Positions 8,677 to 14,952 of a stretch of 25,464 nt of DNA are shown here, in pieces. Made by a program: the position numbers and the translations under genes. Positions within the stretch are counted from its first letter, which is position 1. Each line of letters opens with the position of its first letter. The notes under the pieces are model-generated. The model ran no database searches. It was not told the origin of the DNA and was given only the letters and a program-made list of their open reading frames with translations. The stretch lies in assembly GCA_036939755.1 (NCBI GenBank), contig JALLAZ010000290.1, forward strand, positions 1 to 25,464, written 5' to 3'. This DNA is from Stephanodiscus triporus. Its lineage: Eukaryota; Bacillariophyta; Thalassiosirophyceae; Thalassiosirales; Thalassiosiraceae.

Positions 8677-9035
8677 TGTTATCTTTTAAAAGAAGTGCGG
8701 ATCCGATGGAACAGGCAAGGTGGAAGTGAAGGGCGTCCCCTGGTTTCCGCCTGTTGGGCTCTAGAGTTGGAGATGTAGCGATTAATCTAAGTTTGGAATT
8801 ATAATCTAATTTTAATGATGAAATAATAGCAATTCAGTGCGAGTCGTAACAATCAAACAGGTTTCGGACTTCTAAAGAGTAGTTTCTTAGAGTTTCTTCG
8901 TGGAGTCTTGGATGTAGTACTAGTTCCTAAGATGGAGTGACACGTGGTATTACGTGGAATGTGTCGTGGTCCTAAAATGGGACTGCTTGGGTAAGTAAGT
9001 ACTTTAAGTACCTATGTAGACCTGATTTCGTAACA
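8677..9035 (-). repeat. 5' LTR of the copia element (long form, 359 bp)
   Basis: It starts TGTTATCTT and ends CGTAACA on the plus strand and aligns end to end with the left LTR. It has an extra 98-base segment (8885-8982) holding a CACGTG E-box/G-box (8941-8946) and a nearby TACGTGG. Because transcription starts in this LTR, the extra segment may be regulatory. It directly abuts the RING/Sel1 pseudogene. Confidence 0.9.
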
Positions 9036-9790
9036 CGAGGCTCTCTTCGAAACAACGCCCCCATCCTCGCGAGGATTGTCCAGTCTGCTTCCTACCACTA
9101 GGGTTCATGAATGACACCACATATTCCTTCTGCTGCGGAAAGACTCTTTGTTACGGTTGCGTGCATTCGGTTAGTGAAGCTCATAATTGGAGTCCCGAAT
9201 GGCCTTGCCCCGTATGCCGAACACCGTCGAGTGAAATGAGTGATAAAGAGCAAATGAAACGGCTAAATAAAAGAGTGGAAGCGAACGATGCTACGGCAAT
9301 TCATATTCTAGCATACAAGCACTCTGTGAGGGGGCCGGGTTTTCCACAAAACTCGAAAAAGGCAATCGATCGAAATCAGCATCTATGGGCGATGTGAATG
9401 CCCTTTTTGGCTTGGTAACTCGTATGTCGGAGGGGATCATGTGAAGATGAATACGACGCGAGCTATTCGATGCTGGTCGCTTGCAGCTATTATGGGGGAT
9501 GTTTCGAGATTCAGCCTGGGTAATTACGAGGCCAAGGTAGTGGGAAATATGAATAGAGCGAAGAAGCATTGGATGATTGCAGCGTCTGCAGGACACAACG
9601 GTGCACTTGAGAAGATCAAACATGGATATACCAGTGGAACTGTAACCAAAGATGAATACGAAAGGTCACTACGTGCACATAAAGACTCTGTGGATGAGAT
9701 GCACAGCGAACACAGGTCCAAAGCCATGGCACGACACAGGTCCAAAGGCATGGCACGCAAGGAGATTTTCAATATGTTTCGGCCGAAAGT
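9036..9790 (+). pseudogene. RING-finger plus Sel1-repeat protein, frameshifted and 5'-truncated at the LTR
   Basis: One frame (about 9065-9360) has a RING-type pattern: DCPVC, then SFCCGKTLCYGC, then WPCPVCRTP, followed by KRVEANDATAIHILAY, the start of a first Sel1 repeat. A second frame briefly continues it (SMGDVNALFGL, about 9383-9415). A third frame, from about 9415, carries two more Sel1-type repeats (CWSLAAIMGD, HWMIAASAGHNGALEKI) and the C-terminal YTSGTVTKDEYERSLRAHKD typical of this family. A further shift near 9068 separates an EALFETTPPSS start from the RING. At least three small indels therefore break the gene, and the 5' end is missing where the LTR begins. Intact members are numerous in centric diatoms and are presumed E3 ligases or scaffolds; that role is inference. 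From about 9790 to 10064 the frame stays open but no longer looks like the family. Confidence 0.75.
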
Positions 9791-10417
9791 GAGAAGTGGG
9801 AATGGGGAAGAAGAGTGTAATTGCATTGACTGGACGAAGCGCTTGAGGTGGAGAATTGTGCAGAAGTTGGATTGCGCCAAATGTGCGCATACCAATGCGA
9901 ACCAGATGCTACGTAGACAACGATTGTGTATGATTTCAGAAACACAAAAGATCATACGCGCTTGCTTCGCCATCGCTGGTTTTGCCATTCGTCAGCCGCC
10001 GCAGATGCCTCGTTTTTGCGTTTCTTTCGATGCCTGCTTGACTCTGCCTATGTGTCTTTTCTAACGCAATATGATAACGTAATCTACGAGTCGAAACTTG
10101 CGGGGATTCAATCTTTCTTCCGACGTCTGTCTCGGTCTGGATGCGCCGCATCTTGGAGCTCCCCCTCCAATTAGACGTCGGTAGTCGTCGTTCATCGAAA
10201 GAGGAGGGCGAAGTCCTCGTCAAAGATGGTGGACATTGACCCGCATTTCGTCTTGCTGGACGATATCAAGTACCTGTACTCTCCTTCCTCGTCCATCCAA
10301 AAATCGCAGATCTGCGAGCTAAGAGAAAATAATGCGTGCTGTAGCTATTATTTAGAATTACTACATTTGAGTGGTGGAGGCCAAGCAATCAAACATCAAA
10401 CCGAATCTTCACTATCT
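9791..10417. other. intergenic region, no supported gene
   Basis: After the pseudogene, the plus-strand frame runs on to 10064 without a recognised domain. A 98-residue frame from 10226 begins MVDIDPHFVLLDDIKYLY, which has a plausible composition, but it then dissolves into Ser/Pro-rich sequence. I recognise neither. Remnants of another gene are possible. Confidence 0.4.
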
Positions 10418-11434
10418 CTAACGAAATTCTCCCCATCCCTCATTACTCACTCCTTTGCTTTTCGTGTTCCATCCCCCCCCATTATCCGGGCTTCTATTAT
10501 TGCTCATGCAACCTTTCGCTAACACATCAAGCGAATTTGAAGGGAAGATAACTCCTGCTGTTTCAAGGAATGACTTTGAACTTGGGCGCCGTTTAGCAGG
10601 TTGGCGACGCCGAAGTTCGCCGAAATTGATATCGTAATTCTCGACCTTGGGGGCGTAATTCTCGACCTTGGGGGCGCAATTCTCGACCTTGGGGGACTCC
10701 ATTTGCATATCCTCGACGCGCCTTTCCTTCCGGCTGCAACTATCCCAACTATTCCTCATGAACAGTCCGAGCTTGGACATACCGCTTGTATCGTCTAATG
10801 GTAATATTTTATCGTCATTTTCGTCGGGGTCGTCGGCAGGCTTTGGCTCAATCTTGACGTCGAGCTCATTCCTGACGCCGAAAAGGATTTCTCCAAAGAA
10901 GTTCTTTGACACTGATATTCTGGTTGTGCCGGAGTCATCTAAAGTAGGCTGGTCTTTACTTAAAGGGGCGGGGGGTGATGATTGTAAGCCCGTCTCAACG
11001 CTCGGAGCCGTTGTGAAACTTGCCATCATATCTGTGGCTTGATGCGAGGACACACTTGTGAAACTTGTCTTCATTTTATGCTGTAGATGGTCTTCGCGCG
11101 CCATCGACGACGCGAGCTCAAGGGACATGGTCATTATCTTGTCTTCCAAACTCGCAATCATCTCTTCTTTCGAGAGGAGCTGGTCTTTCAAATTTTCGAT
11201 TATGGACTCGCATTGAATGATGCAATCGATGGCAGTCTGATAGTCTCTGCGGAGATCCGATTCAAGAAGATCATCGCTATGATGACCTTCTTGTGTGCTG
11301 ACTCGGCGGACAACATTTTTTATTTCAGCTTCCATATCATCATTCTCACCCCACTCGGCGATTGAACCGGACATCTCCGAGCCTAAATAATTATTATCGT
11401 TGGTGGTGAAATTGTCCACTGTACATGCACTCAT
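10418..11434 (-). CDS. coiled-coil protein of unknown function
   Basis: 338 residues, not recognised. It starts with an acidic, Asn-rich region, followed by a clear coiled coil at roughly 75-135 (ESIIENLKDQL, KEEMIASLEDKI and onward), enough for a dimer. The middle is Ser/Thr/Pro-rich and probably disordered. Three tandem copies of the heptapeptide PKVENYA (one with C for Y) lie at about 248-268, followed by a basic RRRQPAKRRPSSK patch that could act as a nuclear localisation signal. There is no signal peptide or membrane segment. The start is the only ATG near the head of the open frame. The upstream region is shared with the divergent hydrolase gene and holds the palindromic MITE. Composition and length support a real gene; a missed intron cannot be excluded. 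Confidence 0.65.
   Translation of the reverse strand: MSACTVDNFTTNDNNYLGSEMSGSIAEWGENDDMEAEIKNVVRRVSTQEGHHSDDLLESDLRRDYQTAIDCIIQCESIIENLKDQLLSKEEMIASLEDKIMTMSLELASSMAREDHLQHKMKTSFTSVSSHQATDMMASFTTAPSVETGLQSSPPAPLSKDQPTLDDSGTTRISVSKNFFGEILFGVRNELDVKIEPKPADDPDENDDKILPLDDTSGMSKLGLFMRNSWDSCSRKERRVEDMQMESPKVENCAPKVENYAPKVENYDINFGELRRRQPAKRRPSSKSFLETAGVIFPSNSLDVLAKGCMSNNRSPDNGGGWNTKSKGVSNEGWGEFR
10634..10696 (-). repeat. 21-bp tandem repeat, three copies, inside the coiled-coil gene
   Basis: Three adjacent 21-base units at 10634, 10655 and 10676 share the core AATTCTCGACCTTGGGGG with a single variable base near each start. They encode the PKVENYA heptapeptides. Near-identity suggests recent expansion. 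Confidence 0.95.
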
Positions 11435-11893
11435 AATTCAATCAGTCGCTCTCGAAAAAGTCTTACTGACTTGGAGCAAATCTCTTCGGTTAAAATAATG
11501 ATGTACCCTATCGTATCAAACTTTTATCTTCGAGGAATGGTTTACCATAAGTGGTCGCGCTTGGCTTGTGTGTGTGTGATGTGGTGTCTTGAATAACTCA
11601 CGAACACAGGACTTTTTGTGTCGTTTCAACCAACCACCCGCCATACAACATACTTACGATGCTGAGCGTTTTAGATAAAACTTCAACTGTGAACCGATGA
11701 CAAAAATTGGTGGTCAATTTACATTGCTGTGTGTGTTCCACAATCGTTTGGTTGGCGGCGTAGAGTAGATAATAGTATGTATGTAGAATCACAAGTTCAA
11801 GTGCGTTTGCGTTGTAAAAAATGTCGTCGATTCGCCAAGCGGTACAAAACCCACATACGAAAAAAAAACGAGAAAGAGAAAAAAATCCGTACA

Positions 11894-12100
11894 TACGATA
11901 CTACAGTGCCCAGTACAATTTCCCTGTGGGAAAAATCTTTTTTTTTCCCTTTCTATGATTCCTACTGTAGGCTCTCTACAGAAGCATGGGGAAGAATTTT
12001 TTCCGCTAGCTTCTGTAGACAGTATACGGGAGGAATCATACGATGGGAAAAAAAGAGATTTTTCCCGCAGGACAATTGTACTGGGCACTGTAGTATCGTA
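11894..12100. mobile_element. MITE / foldback element, 207 bp, nearly full-length palindrome
   Basis: Two arms of about 95 bases face each other around a short centre (about 11995-12010). The outermost 27 bases are perfectly complementary, including CTACAGTGCCCAGTACAATT (11901-11920) and its reverse complement (12074-12093). The remainder matches at roughly 80 percent with small indels. An inner boundary CAGTGCCCAGTACAATT is flanked by TA on both sides (11902-11903 and 12091-12092). TA duplication and a CAGTG start fit Tc1/mariner-type MITEs, but the complementarity continues eight bases outside that TA and ends at another TA, so the true ends are uncertain. It has no coding capacity. Confidence 0.75.
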
Positions 12101-12128
12101 CTCTCTCTTTTAAGGTATGTAGCTTTTT

Positions 12129-12193
12129 AGAGTGTAGAGTATGTACTAGTATGTACTACCTACGATACACTCTTCTACAGTACAGTATCGTAG
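12129..12193. repeat. nested short inverted repeats beside the MITE
   Basis: AGAGTGTA (12129-12136) pairs with TACACTCT (12166-12173), and CTACGATAC (12160-12168) pairs with GTATCGTAG (12185-12193). The ACGATAC word is the same as in the MITE ends, so this may be a degraded relative or a preferred target. Confidence 0.55.
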
Positions 12194-12226
12194 AGAGAGA
12201 GATAGATAGATACCCTCTCTCTCCCG
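12193..12226 (+). repeat. GA/GATA microsatellite followed by CT run
   Basis: GAGAGAGAGA, then GATAGATAGATA, then CTCTCTCTC. The purine and pyrimidine halves are complementary and can form a hairpin. It ends about 50 bases before the hydrolase start codon. Confidence 0.8.
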
Positions 12227-12277
12227 CTCACACATCATCATCGTAGTACGTTTTCTTCGGAAGAGCCGCTGGGAGCC

Positions 12278-13387
12278 ATGATGTTGTCAGCTGCGATGGT
12301 CCTTTTGACCATTGTTGAGTGGTCAACAATTGCCACCGCCTTCTCGACGAACAGGCTTGGCAGATTTATATCGCCCCGCACCGTTCCCATATTCCATAGT
12401 GCAAAAACAGACGAAGTAATCCCAGGCGCGAACAAGAATGCAACATCAAATTCATCGAAAGATAAAGCTGCGATTATATTTTTGCATGGATTGGGAGACT
12501 CTCCCGACGGCTGGGCGAGCTTGGCGGAGGCGTTGCCCAATCTCAGACCGTCACTTGCCAGCCTGGATATCACCTATGTATTTCCTCCGGCGCAGATGGT
12601 TGGAATTACTGTGAACGGTGGCGAAAAAATGCCAGGTGGGTTTGCACGTTCGTGGCGCTATTTGATTTTAAGAGCCTACTTAAATTCTTATTCAATACTC
12701 TCACTCATTCTTACCGACCTGTCCAAATCAGGATGGTTCGATGTTTATGACTGGCCGATAGGTGTGGATGCGAAGGATGATCCAAAAGGACTTGCCATGT
12801 CGGTGAAACGTGTCGAAAAAATTGTAACACAATTGAAAGATGAAGAAGGGATCGACCCATCCAGAGTTGTCTTAGGTGGATTTTCTCAGGGTGGAGCTGT
12901 CGCGATAATGGCTGCCTATAACAGAAGGAAGAAAGATGCCATTCCATTCGCTGGGTGCATATGTATGTCTGGATGGTTGCCAATGAAAGATTATTTAGAT
13001 GTATCAGAAGAAACTGCTCAAGCAACTCCTCTATTTTGGGCACACGGCCAATATGATGAGAAAATACTATTTGAGCAACAGATGTACGGAGTGAATAAAT
13101 TGGAGGGGGTGGGTGTCGACGTGACTGCCATCTCATACCCGGTTGGGCACGAGTCATCAAACTTTGAAGAGATCGATGATATGGCGGGATTTTTAGAAGC
13201 AGTACTTTGCCCACAGCCAGAAACTAGAAAAGTTCCAAAGTATGCTCAGGTTGATATAGAAACAGCTGGAAGCGTGACAGATGATGACGAAACAAATGCT
13301 CTTCTCTATTACTTATGCGCTATTGGCATTCAAGAATATGATGCGTCTCGCGGTCTTTCTACTCCATACGAAACTCCCGCTCTGTGA
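12278..13387 (+). CDS. acyl-protein thioesterase / phospholipase-carboxylesterase family alpha/beta hydrolase, probably secreted or plastid-targeted
   Basis: Spliced CDS join(12278..12635,12732..13387), 337 residues. The core matches the LYPLA/APT family: FLHGLGD (68-74, oxyanion loop), the FPPAQ region, KMPGWFD (118-123), which appears only after splicing, GFSQGG with the nucleophile S171, D228 in AHGQYDEK, and H259 in VGHES. These enzymes hydrolyse thioester or ester bonds of palmitoylated proteins or lysophospholipids. The N-terminus is a hydrophobic signal-like segment ending ATA|FS at 19-23, followed by a Ser/Arg/Pro-rich stretch. A Phe right after an A-x-A cleavage site is the diatom plastid-import signature, so plastid or periplastid location is likely but unproven. 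About 60 extra residues follow the catalytic domain. It converges on the GUCD1-like gene with 56 bases between the ends. Confidence 0.88.
   Translation: MMLSAAMVLLTIVEWSTIATAFSTNRLGRFISPRTVPIFHSAKTDEVIPGANKNATSNSSKDKAAIIFLHGLGDSPDGWASLAEALPNLRPSLASLDITYVFPPAQMVGITVNGGEKMPGGFARSWRYLILRAYLNSYSILSLILTDLSKSGWFDVYDWPIGVDAKDDPKGLAMSVKRVEKIVTQLKDEEGIDPSRVVLGGFSQGGAVAIMAAYNRRKKDAIPFAGCICMSGWLPMKDYLDVSEETAQATPLFWAHGQYDEKILFEQQMYGVNKLEGVGVDVTAISYPVGHESSNFEEIDDMAGFLEAVLCPQPETRKVPKYAQVDIETAGSVTDDDETNALLYYLCAIGIQEYDASRGLSTPYETPAL
12636..12731 (+). other. intron of the hydrolase gene, 96 bp, length divisible by three
   Basis: Donor G|GTGGGT, acceptor AATCAG|GA. Removal turns an insertion of 32 unusual residues into the conserved KMPGWFD phrase. 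The intron contains no in-frame stop, so the unspliced frame stays open and gene callers may keep it. Confidence 0.9.
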
Positions 13388-13443
13388 GAAGCAAATATAT
13401 CATGAGCTATCCATCGCATGATGTCTCGCGTTATGTTGTAAAA

Positions 13444-14572
13444 TCAGAAAAGAATGTGCTTTGCTATAAATATTACATCTTCATCGGTCCCTTTCGCTCG
13501 CCATGCTTTCTCAAAAATCGACGGCGTGATAAACTGTACTTGTTCAGCACTACCAGGATTTTTAATTGCCATGCAAAAGTCATGTGTGGCACTCCCATCA
13601 TTTCCATCCGGTGAATTCATTCGTGCATTATTGATGTCATTGTCATTTCGGCTAACTCCACAAATAATGACGTAGTGCCCCGAGTAAGAGCTTGCAATGT
13701 GGATTGCATTGCCTCGTAAAATCCTGTTGTCCAGTAAAGCAATAGCCACAACGCCTTGTTTAGATGTGATATCCATCAACACTTGCAAACTTATACGTGA
13801 TGTCTGCAGTAGTGGCATATTCTGTTTTCGGGCAATTCGAAACAGATTTTCGACGCGGAGTTCATCTGATGGAAATGCATCTTTGTAGTATCCCAGATCG
13901 CTGTATGATTCGTCCACTCCGAATTTCGTAGAACAAAACAAGTACGAAAATTTCGGCGGACATGGACACTGCTGCTGGATTTCAAGTGTGGAATCCACAC
14001 TTCCATTTCCTTGCATAGTATTCATGTCCTCGTCGCCGGGATAAATTCGATTGCAAGTCAGGATATGTTGCAGTAGCATTACCAAATCAACAGTCCATAT
14101 AGATTTTGTCGCCACAAAATTGACCATCCACGCCTTCTCGGCCTCTGATGATATGCTTAATGAACCACAGACCACTTCATCGTCGGCATTCGTGCCTTCC
14201 AAATCTTTGGCGGTGTCTCGTCTTAACCATACGAGGATCATTTGCAAACATGCCAGTCCTGTTTTCGAAGGTTCAGTGGACCCAATTCCAGATTTATATT
14301 TTTTTAGTCTTTCGTAGTTTGCAATCATGCACCTCACTTTGGCACTCACCGCAATCCCACGTTTCGGTTTGCCGTATCAGAGGAATGTCTCTTTCCTCCG
14401 AGTATGCACGGGGATTTTTGGTGGAACATATTCCCAGCCTACGCAGAATTTCTTGGCTTGTAATGTCTGCCATTGATGAATTAATGCAGTTACCATTGTC
14501 ACCGGCGGCAGGAGGCGACCCTTCTCGCGGTGATGATTCTTCGTTCAGAGAGTCCTCCTTTAAGCGGTGCAT
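13444..14572 (-). CDS. GUCD1: guanylyl cyclase domain-containing protein 1 family (GUCD1 / plant GC1-like)
   Basis: Spliced CDS complement(join(13444..14258,14350..14572)), 345 residues. The joined exons give RQTETWDCGLACLQM around residues 66-80, the family's hallmark with the paired Cys C74 and C78. A GVVAIALLDN strand and SGHYVIICG (H269) follow downstream. WDCG-x-AC, GHY and the overall length match the Guanylate_cyc_2 family (eukaryotic GUCD1 and plant GC1). The plant protein was reported as a guanylyl cyclase, but the Cys and His motifs look like a C39/papain-type fold, so the true activity is open. The first 34 residues are acidic and Ser-rich; a second start at the MADITSQ methionine is possible. 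No signal peptide is seen. It is divergent from the CAX gene and convergent with the hydrolase. Confidence 0.87.
14259..14349 (-). other. intron of the GUCD1-like gene, 91 bp
   Basis: On the minus strand the donor is TGCG|GTGAGT and the acceptor AAACAG|GACTGG. It splits a Gly codon inside the conserved WDCG-L-AC motif; only splicing restores that motif. Confidence 0.92.
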
Positions 14573-14952
14573 GATGAAATATCTCACTGCTCACCATCCG
14601 ATCCATCCGGGTTCCTGCGCAATTTCACGTGGGAATTAGTATCGTGAGGTCTCCCATTCTCCCCCAAAATAAAAAAAGACACTATGAACGGGAAATAATC
14701 ATCACCATCCATAACACAGACAGGCCGCATGCTGGCTCGAAGGTGCTGATGGTCACATTCACCTTCGTCTCTTGCTTGGAAAGTGCAGTATAGCAGTGGA
14801 AATAATCCGGTTGAACCGAAGCGCGGTGCCCAGCGCCCAACGCACTGACTGCTTTCGGCGCTTGTTTTTCTTTGGGAGCTAACGCGAACTCTCCCCGCCG
14901 CAGGATTCTTTGCGCGGCACCCGGCACCCCACACCTCATCGCATGACCGATT
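14573..14952. other. divergent promoter region between the GUCD1-like and CAX genes
   Basis: 380 bases between two start codons pointing away from each other. I see no repeat, RNA gene or clear TATA box. Open frames here are short and unrelated to known domains. Confidence 0.5.

Larger units (their letters stand above)
2478..9035 (-). mobile_element. Ty1/copia LTR retrotransposon (diatom CoDi-like), near complete
   Basis: A 6.56-kb element transcribed leftward. It has LTRs at both ends that start TGTTA and end TAACA, a gag frame (7088-8506) and a pol frame (2768-7057) in copia order: protease, integrase, reverse transcriptase, RNase H. Both frames are open. A purine-rich tract abuts the 3' LTR (2741-2750, minus strand). 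A clear tRNA primer-binding site next to the 5' LTR was not recognised. The five bases outside each end (2473-2477 and 9036-9040) do not match, so no target-site duplication is visible. The LTRs differ by a 96-base net indel and more than ten substitutions. The element lies between a decayed FG-GAP-like fragment and a RING/Sel1 pseudogene that begins at its right edge. Confidence 0.92.
11435..12277. other. divergent intergenic region with palindromic elements
   Basis: This lies between the starts of the coiled-coil gene (-) and the hydrolase gene (+), so it must hold both promoters. It is AT-rich and contains the MITE at 11894-12100, smaller inverted repeats at 12129-12193, and a GA/CT-rich stretch at 12193-12226. 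Open frames here on both strands are palindrome shadows. Confidence 0.6.

Noticed and set aside
2459..9049. Shared GGCTCTTC-like words just outside both LTRs (left CTAGGCTCTTCC, right GAGGCTCTCTTC) as a target-site duplication
   Set aside because: The left word is separated from the LTR by several bases and the match has an indel; real copia duplications are 5 bp and directly adjacent.
10226..10522. 98-codon plus-strand frame (MVDIDPHF)
   Set aside because: Its first third looks plausible but the rest is Ser/Pro-rich and overlaps the end of the opposite coiled-coil gene; no recognisable domain.
11598..12130. Overlapping open frames on both strands of about 100-130 codons
   Set aside because: Both read through the palindromic MITE and mirror each other (FFPSYDSS, FFPFYDSY), so they are palindrome shadows.
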